This document shows, in pieces, positions 1-8,394 of a stretch of 55,917 bases of DNA; the first letter of the stretch is position 1; each line of letters starts with the position of its first letter. The stretch is from the IMG/VR virus record IMGVR_UViG_3300044612_003253, positions 1-55,917 of that record; one strand, written 5' to 3'. A program made the translations under genes and the position numbers. Under the pieces are notes generated by a model. It was not told where the DNA came from and did not search any database. It was given only the letters and a program-made list of their open reading frames with translations. This stretch comes from a virus.

Positions 1-5
1 GTTTG

Positions 6-716
6 TTATACGTGTTTTGAACAAATATATTTTTCATAATATTTTTTAGCTTTCGATAAGTCTTTGATCGTATTAATTTTTATAGCGGCTGTCTTATGTA
101 TTTCTTTGGTTTTCAAAGGATGAATATTTTCAGATAAAATGTTTAATCCTTCAAATAAAAATAATTTAGAAATATCCTTAATTTTTGAATACTCCAATAA
201 AGCTTGTATAGCATCATTATTTATAAAAACACATTCTACCCATTTATGAGGCAGATCATAAAACAGATAGTTTGTGTATAAATTTGAAATATTGCATCCA
301 ATACTAAAGTCTGTTTTTTTAGGAGAGTTTATAGTAAAAATTTCTGTATTAGTGTCTAAATGAATTTTTTCAGAAATTAATACTCCATTATTGATTATTA
401 ATGCATGATTGAGTTTATATCTATCCAAACACAAAAGTAAAGAATCCATTTGATTGTGTTTAATATAATTTTTATTATAGATATATTTTATATCTTTATA
501 CTTCTGTGTTTTTTTTACAATTTTATCATGATCAAATCCAGTACATATGTATATGTCTATTGGACTATAGAATCTCTTTAAAGACTGTATCTGATAATCT
601 ATTATTGTTATTGATCCAGATATCGGCAATAGAGCTTTTGATCCAATAGATTTCATTCCTTTTGTTATTTCTGATGCTAAAATTATAGCAGATAATGGTT
701 GCTTATTCTTGTTCAT
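6..716 (-). CDS. NTP-transferase-like protein (sugar nucleotidyltransferase fold)
   Basis: The N-terminus reads AIILASEITKGMKSIGSKAL followed by LPISGSITIIDYQIQSL. This matches the layout of sugar-1-phosphate nucleotidyltransferases (AIILAAG, a K-P-L-LPI segment, then IDYQI). Such enzymes activate a sugar phosphate with an NTP for later transfer. The usual GxGxR signature of the NTP loop is degenerate (SEITKGMKS), so activity is uncertain. At 236 residues it covers the Rossmann-like catalytic domain without a C-terminal beta-helix. It is the last gene of a five- to six-gene sugar-modification cassette transcribed from 5377, and its start overlaps the end of the preceding gene by 14 bases. A molybdenum-cofactor-type nucleotidyltransferase is a less likely alternative. 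Confidence 0.6.
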   Translation of the reverse strand: MNKNKQPLSAIILASEITKGMKSIGSKALLPISGSITIIDYQIQSLKRFYSPIDIYICTGFDHDKIVKKTQKYKDIKYIYNKNYIKHNQMDSLLLCLDRYKLNHALIINNGVLISEKIHLDTNTEIFTINSPKKTDFSIGCNISNLYTNYLFYDLPHKWVECVFINNDAIQALLEYSKIKDISKLFLFEGLNILSENIHPLKTKEIHKTAAIKINTIKDLSKAKKYYEKYICSKHV

Positions 717-1455
717 ATGTCTCTAATGAAAAATCGGTTATAGAAGATAAAGCTTTTAATATGTCTCTATCTACTAGAGTAATGATAGATTTATATAATG
801 ATATCGGTAAGCACATTCCATCAAATTCTGATGATCTGAATCCAAATATGTTATTTTGTTGAATATTTCTAACAAAAAATATATGATTAATTCTATTATT
901 TGTTATACTAAAATCAGAAACAGAACTATCCCAAAAATATAAAAGCGCTGATTCGCTGGTTTGTATATTTGTTTCTGCCGCAATATTTGCTGCTTCGTTA
1001 AAAGATACGTCATTTAAAAAAGCATGTAACTTCCATCTTATATCTTTTTTTATATTATTATGCAGTGTCTCAAAAATAGTTTTATTGTTGGTATTATTTA
1101 TATCAATAAGTATTGATACTAATTTTGGCTGAATATCCATTGAGTTGATTTGTTCAGCTATATATATAAAATCCTCTATTTTAGATAAATGCCTAGCATT
1201 AATGATTAGATAATATGCTATATGAGATCCCAATACAAGCTTTTCTTTTATATCATTTTTATTAATATTATTCTCTATTAATATCTGATTTGAAAAAGCA
1301 TATTTACACTTATAATTCTCTATATAGTAAGAATCATCTTTAATTAAGATATTTTTTATATCTTTTACATGATATGGAATATCAAATTCACAAGCTTCTT
1401 CTATCGCTATATTAGTCTTAGAGAATGCGCAACCCTTGCAATATGTATTAGCCAT
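703..1455 (-). CDS. Hypothetical protein of the glycosylation cassette, with N-terminal cysteine cluster
   Basis: I do not recognise this 250-residue protein. Cysteines at about residues 6, 9, 22 and 50 (CKGC near the start, then ACEF and YKCKY) could form a zinc site. The remainder alternates predicted strands and helices (KLVLGSHIAYYLIINA, QPKLVSILIDINN, INHIFFVRN). That looks like an alpha/beta domain, possibly a GT-A-like nucleotide-sugar fold. It lies between a nucleotidyltransferase-like gene and a methyltransferase-like gene, overlapping both by a few bases. It is therefore probably translated with them and acts in the same sugar pathway. That role rests on context only. Confidence 0.45.
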   Translation of the reverse strand: MANTYCKGCAFSKTNIAIEEACEFDIPYHVKDIKNILIKDDSYYIENYKCKYAFSNQILIENNINKNDIKEKLVLGSHIAYYLIINARHLSKIEDFIYIAEQINSMDIQPKLVSILIDINNTNNKTIFETLHNNIKKDIRWKLHAFLNDVSFNEAANIAAETNIQTSESALLYFWDSSVSDFSITNNRINHIFFVRNIQQNNIFGFRSSEFDGMCLPISLYKSIITLVDRDILKALSSITDFSLETYEQE

Positions 1456-1876
1456 TTGTTATTTGATTCTTGATAATTGTAATATTGGTTATTAATTGAT
1501 CTTTCTTGATATCTGCTATTACTATATCTTTTTTATTTGATGAAAATTCCATAAAATCAGATAGAGATATACAATTATTAATATTTTTCATTAGTCCTAG
1601 ATAATCTGAACTTTGAATTTGGTTATTTGTATATAGAGCAGCAATTCTTTGAGTGTCGTATATTGATATTGCTAGTTGTCCACCCGGTTTTAATTTATCT
1701 ATTAAAATTTCCATGATCATCCAAAATTTTGAATGTTCAAAAAAACTAGCAATAGAACAATTGATAATATCACAAGAAAAACTATATACCGAAGCTATTT
1801 GATCAATAACAACATTTTCAAAACCAACCAGATCGACGTTCATATTCTGTAGAACTATATTAATATTTTTACTCAT
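1448..1876 (-). CDS. Truncated class I methyltransferase-like protein
   Basis: This is a 142-residue protein with a recognisable post-motif region of class I SAM-dependent methyltransferases. A strand-acidic segment (SCDIINCSIASFFEH) is followed by a helix and then LKPGGQLAISIYD, the usual LKPGG turn before strand 5. The N-terminal glycine-rich SAM loop (motif I, E/DxGxGxG) is missing; the start resembles the strand after it (VDLVGFENVVID). It may be degenerate, or it may work only in complex with a neighbouring protein. It overlaps the gene on either side by 4 to 8 bases inside the glycosylation cassette. Confidence 0.5.
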   Translation of the reverse strand: MSKNINIVLQNMNVDLVGFENVVIDQIASVYSFSCDIINCSIASFFEHSKFWMIMEILIDKLKPGGQLAISIYDTQRIAALYTNNQIQSSDYLGLMKNINNCISLSDFMEFSSNKKDIVIADIKKDQLITNITIIKNQITNG

Positions 1877-2727
1877 AATAGTACGGCCTTTGCTGAATAA
1901 TTAGTTATTATATTGCTTATTTTTTGAATAAAAGACTCATAACAATACTTATCTTCTATATATTTTCTCATATCATTAATGTTAATAGGTGATGATAGAA
2001 TATCTTTAACAATACCTATTAATTGTTGATAATCTGATATCTGATAAATATAATCATCTTGATACGATTTCTTAGTTGTTATACCATAGCAACCAACAGA
2101 AACACCGCACAGGACATTATAGTATGATCCTAGATCTATACATATTTTATATTTAGATATTATCTTTATTATATCCTCATAAGACTGATTACTATTAATA
2201 GTTAACAGATCTGTATTTGGATAAGCCTGTTTGAGATTATCGTATATTAATTTTGTTTGTTTATGGTTTTTAGTAGATAATATAACTATATCTTTTTCTT
2301 TATTAATATCTATATCTATATTCTTGATACCATAATTTAGAGATTGGATGGACTGGTTCATCCATTGTTCATGATTTAAACTAAAACTAAAAGAAGGAAA
2401 TTTTTGTAATGATGTTTTTAATAAAAAAAGATCTTCCTTTTTTAAGGATGGTGGAGGTCCATCATGAAAAAATAATACTTTATTAGCAAATAAATTATTA
2501 TACGCTCCAATATTCTGTGCAAAATCAAGAGGATCATTTATTATGCATAGTCCATAGGATAATGGAATATTCAAAAATACCTGATTATTAATCATAATAG
2601 TATCTGGAATATCTTCCATAGCTTTATCGAATAAGCTTTCTGTATATGTATATAAAATATTCTTAGGATATTTTTGTTTAGTTAATATATTATGGAATAT
2701 ATTATGTATTTGATAATTTATGGACAT
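1873..2727 (-). CDS. Putative GT-B-type glycosyltransferase, divergent
   Basis: This 284-residue protein has the outline of a GT-B glycosyltransferase. An N-terminal half recognises an acceptor (KVLFFHDGPPPSL is typical of the loop around the inter-domain cleft). The C-terminal Rossmann half carries KDIVILSTKNHKQTKLIYDN and a late nucleotide-sugar region (YKICIDLGSYYNVLCGVSVGCYGIT). The classical E-x7-E motif is not clear, so the family cannot be named. It overlaps its neighbours by 4 and 10 bases and belongs to the cassette at positions 6-5377. It could equally be an acceptor-binding partner of the glycosyltransferase encoded two genes upstream. Confidence 0.5.
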   Translation of the reverse strand: MSINYQIHNIFHNILTKQKYPKNILYTYTESLFDKAMEDIPDTIMINNQVFLNIPLSYGLCIINDPLDFAQNIGAYNNLFANKVLFFHDGPPPSLKKEDLFLLKTSLQKFPSFSFSLNHEQWMNQSIQSLNYGIKNIDIDINKEKDIVILSTKNHKQTKLIYDNLKQAYPNTDLLTINSNQSYEDIIKIISKYKICIDLGSYYNVLCGVSVGCYGITTKKSYQDDYIYQISDYQQLIGIVKDILSSPININDMRKYIEDKYCYESFIQKISNIITNYSAKAVLL

Positions 2728-3716
2728 AAAATTTTATCTATGGTTTCTGTGGTATTGTTTTTTGTTGTTTTATTTACTATAGAACTTATCATTGATTGAG
2801 ATAGAGATGCATTATTAGTTGTCATCGTTAACTCTCCAAAAGAATATGTATCACCATAACCTTGATCAATATCATATATCATATTGGTATTAGATTCGTC
2901 TATAATAGTATTATTATATTTTTCTGCAATTGCTCTATGAATATTTGATTCTATTCCAGAGTCATGTAAAGAGATATAAATATCGCAACTGTTATGTACT
3001 GATAATGATTCCTCATCAGAAAGTGTTTTAACAATAATTTTATGATTGTAATTCGTAGTTAAGATATTTAATTCTTTTTTTAGATCATTTATTAGTTTCT
3101 GTAGCTCTTGTTTTACCGAATCAGAATTATCTGTGATAAATAATATAAGTGATACTTCTGAGGTTCCTCCAAATGCTAGATAGAAACTACTAATTATTAG
3201 TTTTATTATTTTTTTATTATTATAGAATGATCCAATAAAATAGAATTTTTTGTTTTGATTATGAATATCTAAATTTATCTTATTTAGATTATTGTTAGTT
3301 ATATTATAATTAAACAGTTTAATATTATCTATCCCATATGATTTTGTTAGAATAGACTCTATGACTCGATCATCTGTTAGAATATTATCAAATTTAGACA
3401 ATGCATTTTGATACTGTTTTTTGTTAATCGTTTTATTTATGATCGGTATTGCTATGTTTTTCTTTGCAATATCTAAATTGTTATATGTTGCCAATAGATA
3501 AGGAGTTGAATGCTGAATAATAGTATCATAATATGATTCTATATCCTTTTGTTCCAATACTAACAGATCATTACTGATCCTATAGTCGTTATTGTTTTGC
3601 ACATAGATATGTCTAATTGTCAGATCATTATCTTTTGCTAATGATGAAACGATATTCCTTGATGCTTGTCCTATAGACAATTCGTTTCTATATGGTCCTA
3701 TATATAATATTTTCAT
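2718..3716 (-). CDS. Putative GT-B-type glycosyltransferase
   Basis: The start MKILYIGPYRNELSIGQASR is typical of GT4-like glycosyltransferases (xxILYIGPxxxxxGxGxxSR). The middle holds FDNILTDDRVIESILTKSYGI and then IGSFYNNKKIIKLIISSFYLAF, matching the second Rossmann domain's lead strand and helix. The C-terminal part has DIYISLHDSGIESNIHRAIAE, at the place where GT4 enzymes carry the nucleotide-sugar E-x7-E motif; here it reads SGIESNIHRAIAE. A role in transferring a sugar in the cytoplasm is inferred. It overlaps the upstream glycosyltransferase by 4 bases and the downstream gene by 10 bases. Confidence 0.6.
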   Translation of the reverse strand: MKILYIGPYRNELSIGQASRNIVSSLAKDNDLTIRHIYVQNNNDYRISNDLLVLEQKDIESYYDTIIQHSTPYLLATYNNLDIAKKNIAIPIINKTINKKQYQNALSKFDNILTDDRVIESILTKSYGIDNIKLFNYNITNNNLNKINLDIHNQNKKFYFIGSFYNNKKIIKLIISSFYLAFGGTSEVSLILFITDNSDSVKQELQKLINDLKKELNILTTNYNHKIIVKTLSDEESLSVHNSCDIYISLHDSGIESNIHRAIAEKYNNTIIDESNTNMIYDIDQGYGDTYSFGELTMTTNNASLSQSMISSIVNKTTKNNTTETIDKILCP

Positions 3717-5377
3717 GTGCTACTTTTTATGTGTGAGTATTCAATAAAATCTTCATTAAATAACATGTGAGATGATCTAGCATGTTCTGCTTGATTATTA
3801 TTATCTATAATTATTTGTAAATGTTTATATGCTTGATTGATATCTGTACTATTAAAATTCATACCATTTTGAGTAAATCCATAGTCTCCATCTCTTAAAA
3901 TATCTAGACATAAAGATGTTCCAAAGAAAGAAGGATCTCCTAAATTATTAGCGCATACAGAATATATGGACATAAAATTATCTTTTGGTAATGTTTGCAT
4001 ATTTTCTTGAATTGGCTGTAAATACTTTGGAGGATCATCCCAATTTCTTTTAGCACTAAATAATGATTCTGAGTCTAGGAAGTTTTCCCATATTTTGCTA
4101 ATATTATCCCAATTATAATGCTTCTCTGTTAATTTTCTAGTTTCTTTTCTTTTTTCTTGTTGTCTATTTTTAGTTTGTCTCATAAACTTTAAGATAAACT
4201 TTACTAAATCATTATTGTCTGGATAAACTCTTATAGCTTTTGTCTCTAGTTCTTTAAAATAAGATTTAATTTTAATAGGATGAGCATTTAATTTATGAAT
4301 AACGTCTTCCATCGCACTATAGTTTACCGTTGCTATAGGAACACCACAAGCACCAGCCTCTACTTGAGGCATACCAAATCCTTCACAAATAGCATATTGA
4401 ACATAAATATCTAACATATTATATATATCAGATAAGGTTTCATTTGATACTCCATTTGTAACAGAAGTAAATCTGCTTGATGATTCAAGGCAGTTTTTAC
4501 AGATTTTAAGTGGATGAGTATATACTGAGGCATGGGTTGCTTGACATTTTGAGCAATGGTAAGTGAAATAAACCTTATTGAGTAATCTATTTTGTCTTAA
4601 TAGTTCTGGAATATCCCATCCAGCATCAGGATAGCTCGTATGAAGATATAGGTATGTTTTAGTTGCTAATGGACTGCCATCTGCTTCTAGTTCATCTAAT
4701 AATTGTCTAAAAGCTAATAATAATTCGGGGATAAGTTTTCTTTTTTGGTTTCTCATAACTGAACCAATAACAAAACTATCTTGTGGTAATCCGTATTTTG
4801 CTTTTATAGAATCTCTATCTGGTTTCATACAAAAGGTTTCTAGATCAACACCTGGGGATGCTGTGCCTACATAATTAATCTTATTATTGCTCTGTTGCTG
4901 TATAATTTTTGCTCCCCAATCAGAATAGGTAAATACTGCATCAGCATGTAAAAATGTATCTATCCATGATTCTTGTTGTGGTGCCGAATCAACAGTTGGC
5001 ATTAAAACCCAATTAAAAAATGGTCTTAATGGGGACTGAGACTGATAATTATTCATCCAATAGTCTCTAATATCAATCACGACATTTGGACGAAAATCAA
5101 GTAATACCTTATCAAATCTCCATCTTCCAAATTGATTATCTGATCTAGAAGCATATTCTTGCATTCTTGGATCATTTTCTCTTACTGCATTAGCATAATA
5201 TTTCCAATGTATATTTTTATCTCTTGGATCATTAACCATACCATAAGAAGCAAATTCTGCTATCTCATATTTATTAGTATTGTGTAATCTTGTTAATAAT
5301 TCTCTTGTATAATTACCAAAACCAGAATTAATAAAACTAGCTTCAGAACACATTAATACTTTTAATTTTTGTTTCAT
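3713..5377 (-). CDS. GT4-family glycosyltransferase with an inserted zinc ribbon
   Basis: This 554-residue protein is a clear GT4-type glycosyltransferase. Its first Rossmann domain starts KVLMCSEASFINSGFGNYTR. The linker has YVGTASPGVDLETFC, and the donor site reads EGFGMPQVEAGACGVPIATV, where the two glutamates of the E-x7-E motif bind the nucleotide sugar. An unusual insertion of about 35 residues between the lead strand of domain 2 and the donor site carries C-x2-C-x14-C-x2-C (CSKC ... CKNC), so a zinc ribbon is probable. It is the first gene of the downstream glycosylation cassette and follows the ssb terminator. Its start has no strong ribosome-binding site. Confidence 0.8.
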   Translation of the reverse strand: MKQKLKVLMCSEASFINSGFGNYTRELLTRLHNTNKYEIAEFASYGMVNDPRDKNIHWKYYANAVRENDPRMQEYASRSDNQFGRWRFDKVLLDFRPNVVIDIRDYWMNNYQSQSPLRPFFNWVLMPTVDSAPQQESWIDTFLHADAVFTYSDWGAKIIQQQSNNKINYVGTASPGVDLETFCMKPDRDSIKAKYGLPQDSFVIGSVMRNQKRKLIPELLLAFRQLLDELEADGSPLATKTYLYLHTSYPDAGWDIPELLRQNRLLNKVYFTYHCSKCQATHASVYTHPLKICKNCLESSSRFTSVTNGVSNETLSDIYNMLDIYVQYAICEGFGMPQVEAGACGVPIATVNYSAMEDVIHKLNAHPIKIKSYFKELETKAIRVYPDNNDLVKFILKFMRQTKNRQQEKRKETRKLTEKHYNWDNISKIWENFLDSESLFSAKRNWDDPPKYLQPIQENMQTLPKDNFMSIYSVCANNLGDPSFFGTSLCLDILRDGDYGFTQNGMNFNSTDINQAYKHLQIIIDNNNQAEHARSSHMLFNEDFIEYSHIKSST

Positions 5378-5394
5378 ATTTTATGATAAGAGGT

Positions 5395-5420
5395 AAAATA
5401 AAAGGGGTTTTGCAACCCCT
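5395..5420 (-). terminator. Rho-independent terminator after ssb
   Basis: On the minus strand a perfect 7-bp stem (AGGGGTT / AACCCCT) with a GCAA tetraloop is followed by TTTATTTT. It sits 46 bases after the ssb stop codon and before the glycosyltransferase cassette, so it would end the ssb transcript. On the plus strand the hairpin is not followed by a run of T. Confidence 0.8.
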
Positions 5421-5465
5421 AATATTTTAACCTTTAAAATCCTATTATATTATTTTATTAGATTA

Positions 5466-5840
5466 TTAGAACGCAACAACTTCCTCGGACTGATTAGACT
5501 GGTTATTCTTAGCAAGCTTAGTGATCTTGGAAAAATTATTCACTCTAACCTTTAGAGTACTATGCTTAATTCCATCCTTTTCCCATGAATCATTTCTCAA
5601 AGAACCTTCAATCAAAACCAGATCGCCCTTCTTAAATGAAGAAGCAATTACTTCAGCACCACTATCCCATGCTTCGCAATTGATAAAAGAAGTAATCTTA
5701 TCTTTTTCTCCATTAGCTTTAGTATATTCTCTGGAAGTAGCAACTGTAAAATTCACAACAGCAGTTTGCTTTCCTCCAGTAGAAACTGTTCTTAGATCTG
5801 GATCCCTAGCAAGATTACCTTTTAACAAAGTGATATTCAT
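5466..5840 (-). CDS. ssb: Single-stranded DNA-binding protein
   Basis: This is an OB-fold SSB that coats single-stranded DNA during replication and recombination. The start MNITLLKGNLARDPDLR, then VVNFTVATSREYT, TSFINCEAWDSGAEVIA and GDLVLIEGSLRNDSW follow the bacterial SSB fold strand by strand. At 124 residues it is shorter than bacterial SSBs, and the C-terminus (NQSEEVVAF) is acidic and ends in phenylalanine, like the protein-binding tip DDDIPF. I start at 5840 because GAGGAG lies 7 bases upstream; a TTG five codons further up has no such site. It is flanked by its own promoter and its own terminator, and so probably forms a single-gene early unit. Confidence 0.93.
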   Translation of the reverse strand: MNITLLKGNLARDPDLRTVSTGGKQTAVVNFTVATSREYTKANGEKDKITSFINCEAWDSGAEVIASSFKKGDLVLIEGSLRNDSWEKDGIKHSTLKVRVNNFSKITKLAKNNQSNQSEEVVAF

Positions 5841-5885
5841 ATCAAATCTCCTCAAAATTAAAGTACAAATTCAACCCACGCAGCT

Positions 5886-5914
5886 ATTATAGCCCGGTCG
5901 CGTTCAAATGTCAA
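5886..5914 (-). promoter_or_regulatory. Consensus sigma-70 promoter of ssb
   Basis: On the minus strand TTGACA (5914-5909) is separated by exactly 17 bases from TATAAT (5891-5886), both perfect matches to the host sigma-70 consensus. The ssb start codon is about 46 bases downstream of the -10 box. The -35 box overlaps the last codon of the polymerase C-half gene. The spacer is GC-rich, which stands out in this AT-rich genome. Confidence 0.9.
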
Positions 5915-7527
5915 GACTTGGGAACGAAACATTTATCTACAACCAGACCGTCTTTGGTTTTGCTTTTATTTCCAATAAAAATAAGAATATTATTTTCAAA
6001 TAAATAATGCTTATATTTAGCATATGTTTCTGGAAAAAATATAACAGAATCTAAGGCCCCTGTTTGATCCTCTATTGAAACAAAAGACATTTCTTGTCCT
6101 GGTAATTTTCCTTTTTTAGTTTTTACAACATTAATATTAGTAATTTCCCCAGCGATAATAATATTAGCAGCATTATTACTGGTTTTAAATGTTTTACAGT
6201 CTACATTAGTCATTTCTATATCATAACTATCTAACTTAGAACAGGATATAGCAGTTCCGAGCAAAGAAGCTTCAGTATCAGCAAGCCATTCTATCTTATC
6301 TATTAAAGAATAAGGTGGCTTATTAACACTCTGTAATAAACTTTGTATTATCTGTTTTCGTTTTACATTAACCTTATTATGGTTAAGTAAATAGGTTAAC
6401 ATGTCTTTAGTAGATGTTGTTGTTTGAGTAACCATACTAGCATATTCTATTTCTTTTTTAGTTAATGAACTAATAATTTCGAACTCAAATAACATTTCTG
6501 TTCTATTTTTTGATACATAATCTATAGCTCCACTAGAAATAAGAGCTTTTGCAGCTGTCGAATTAATATTAAGTAATAGCTTTAATAATAAATCCATCCA
6601 TCCAAGATTATAAAGATCAATATTTATACAGATATCAGTGATCTTACTGAAGACAGAATCTCCAACTCCTTTTATATCTGTTAAACCAAAATAAATCTTG
6701 TTATTAAAAATGCCAAAATTTGGATTTTTCAGTCTTAAATCTGGAAGGCAAACCAGGATATCCATTTCATTAGCATTCTTTATTAACTCTTTTATTTCTT
6801 GCTGTGGATCTATTTTATCTTTTGCAAATTTTAAATAAGATACAAAAAATGCTTCTGGAAAATGAGCTTTTGCATAAGCCGATAGGTATGCGTTCATAGC
6901 ATAGGATATTCCGTGAGATTTATTAAATGAATATCTTTGACTTTTTTCTATCCATCCAAAGATCTCTTCTGCTTCTTGTATATTTACAACGCCTAGTTTT
7001 TTTGCTCCGTCTAAAAATTTCTGTTTAACTTTAGCCATTTCTTCAGGTTTTTTCTTACCAATGGCTTTTCTTAAAGAATCAGCTTCTTGTAGATCAAATC
7101 CAGCCAAATCTTTTGCTATTGACATGGCTTGTTCTTGATATATCATCTCTCCGTATGTTGTACTGAGAGATCTCTCTAATGATTCATGAAAATAATTTAT
7201 AGACTCTAATCCATTCTTTTTGTCTATATAGTGATTGGTTACGCTTTTACCTTCTCTAATTGCTTCCAAGCACCCTGGTCTTAAAATACTAATCAGACCA
7301 GATAATTGTTCTATATTTTCAGGCTTAAGCTTTTTTGCCATCATTTGCCCAAGCCTAGATTCTAACTGAAAACAGCCTTTTGTGTTGCCAGAAGAAATTA
7401 GTTCCCATGTTTTTGAGCATGATAAGTTTATAGATTCTATCTTGGGAGAGAAGACAAGCTTATGTTTATCTCCAGATGATCCTATTATATCAAAACAACA
7501 TCCACAATCAAATGACCATTTAGGCAT
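5911..7527 (-). CDS. dnaE: DNA polymerase III alpha subunit, C-terminal half (split DnaE)
   Basis: This 538-residue protein is the second half of a split Pol III alpha subunit. It starts with a short cysteine-containing segment (FDCGCCFDI). It then continues at SKTWELISSGNTKGCFQLES, the fingers entry of DnaE, followed by LRPGCLEAIREGK, TYGEMIYQEQAM, EADSLRKAIGKKK and YSFNKSHGISYAMNAYLSAY. Near the end are a helix-hairpin-helix (GLTDIKGVGDSVF) and an OB fold (IIIAGEITNINVVKTKKGK). All three catalytic aspartates are in the other half, so both products must associate to make a polymerase. The YSFNKSHG site, where cyanobacterial DnaE carries a split intein, is intact here. It overlaps the exonuclease gene by 8 bases. 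Confidence 0.9.
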   Translation of the reverse strand: MPKWSFDCGCCFDIIGSSGDKHKLVFSPKIESINLSCSKTWELISSGNTKGCFQLESRLGQMMAKKLKPENIEQLSGLISILRPGCLEAIREGKSVTNHYIDKKNGLESINYFHESLERSLSTTYGEMIYQEQAMSIAKDLAGFDLQEADSLRKAIGKKKPEEMAKVKQKFLDGAKKLGVVNIQEAEEIFGWIEKSQRYSFNKSHGISYAMNAYLSAYAKAHFPEAFFVSYLKFAKDKIDPQQEIKELIKNANEMDILVCLPDLRLKNPNFGIFNNKIYFGLTDIKGVGDSVFSKITDICINIDLYNLGWMDLLLKLLLNINSTAAKALISSGAIDYVSKNRTEMLFEFEIISSLTKKEIEYASMVTQTTTSTKDMLTYLLNHNKVNVKRKQIIQSLLQSVNKPPYSLIDKIEWLADTEASLLGTAISCSKLDSYDIEMTNVDCKTFKTSNNAANIIIAGEITNINVVKTKKGKLPGQEMSFVSIEDQTGALDSVIFFPETYAKYKHYLFENNILIFIGNKSKTKDGLVVDKCFVPKS

Positions 7528-8221
7528 TTATAAAAGATCCTTTGAATTTAACCTTATTAGATAGGCTTCTATGTAGTTTTAAAAATCTAGTCATAATGTC
7601 TGCTGTATCTTTTACGTCCTTTAGTGCATCGTGAGCATTGTCTTTATTTATGCCAAGATAGTCTCTTAGATTATCTAATGTATAGTTTTTTAACTCATTA
7701 TTGTATTCGAACCAATAAAATAATAAGTTCATAACATCAATAACATCTCTTGGATAGAATAAAGAAGATCTTCCTTCTTTATTAAGATTATTATGTTTTT
7801 TACTTAATCTTTCTATAATACGCAAATCAAATCTATTAATATTAAATCCAGCAGCAATTGGTGCAGAAAAGCAGGATTTTTTATTTCCCTTTGATTTAAT
7901 GTGATACATTTCAAGATAAGAGACAAACATTTTCCAGCCAGCCTCTTGTGACTGGTATTTTTTCCATGAGTCAAGGATTGCTGCTTTAGAACATCCTCTA
8001 ACTTTGGAATGAAAATCCAAAACATCACTGTCCTCATAGGCATAACTTGTATTATTTTCTAAAAGTTCTGGCTTGAGATTTATATTAAATTCTGAATCTT
8101 TGACTATTTCTAATTTTATTGGATCAATAACAACAGCAGCGATTTGTACTGGACTGCAAACATCCGGGTTAATCCCGTCCGTTTCCATGTCGAAAACACA
8201 GATTTTTTGAAAATTAGGCAT
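7520..8221 (-). CDS. DnaQ-like 3'-5' exonuclease
   Basis: This is a DEDDh exonuclease, probably the proofreading subunit for the phage polymerase. Motif Exo I is ICVFDMETDG (D11, E13). Exo II is AAGFNINRFDLRII, and Exo III is NAHDALKDVKDT with the catalytic histidine four residues before the last acid. At 233 residues it is about the size of the E. coli epsilon subunit. Its position between the two halves of DnaE, overlapping one by 8 bases and a small gene by 8 bases, argues for a joint complex. RNase T or oligoribonuclease activity is a less likely alternative given this context. Confidence 0.88.
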   Translation of the reverse strand: MPNFQKICVFDMETDGINPDVCSPVQIAAVVIDPIKLEIVKDSEFNINLKPELLENNTSYAYEDSDVLDFHSKVRGCSKAAILDSWKKYQSQEAGWKMFVSYLEMYHIKSKGNKKSCFSAPIAAGFNINRFDLRIIERLSKKHNNLNKEGRSSLFYPRDVIDVMNLLFYWFEYNNELKNYTLDNLRDYLGINKDNAHDALKDVKDTADIMTRFLKLHRSLSNKVKFKGSFINA

Positions 8222-8393
8222 TAATAGTTACCGTTGTTGAAGCTTGGACAAATGTTTTGGTTGCTGGATTATTTGCATCCTGAGCATTTATAGATCTGCA
8301 ACAACTAACTCTGACTTCTTGTATCTTTATATAATCGACGCCATTTAAATTGAATCTTTCACCGACTGCTAATTCAGAAAATACTTTATTCAT
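8214..8393 (-). CDS. Small conserved phage protein (59 aa)
   Basis: This is a 59-residue reading frame with ATG at 8393 and a strong AAGGAG 7 bases upstream. Translation begins MNKVFSELAVGERFNLNGVD and later has SCCRSINAQDANN and ends TTVTINA. The pattern F-x2-L-x-VGE-x-F-x-LNG-x2-Y-x-K is one I associate with small phage proteins of unknown function that fold as a compact beta barrel. It sits between the polymerase N-half and the exonuclease and overlaps the exonuclease start by 8 bases. It may be a replication accessory factor; that is inference from position. Confidence 0.7.
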   Translation of the reverse strand: MNKVFSELAVGERFNLNGVDYIKIQEVRVSCCRSINAQDANNPATKTFVQASTTVTINA

Positions 8394-8394
8394 A

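Noticed and set aside
6880-6960. Split intein at the DnaE YSFNKSHG site.
   Set aside because: The site is uninterrupted in the C-half; the gene break lies elsewhere and neither half carries intein motifs.
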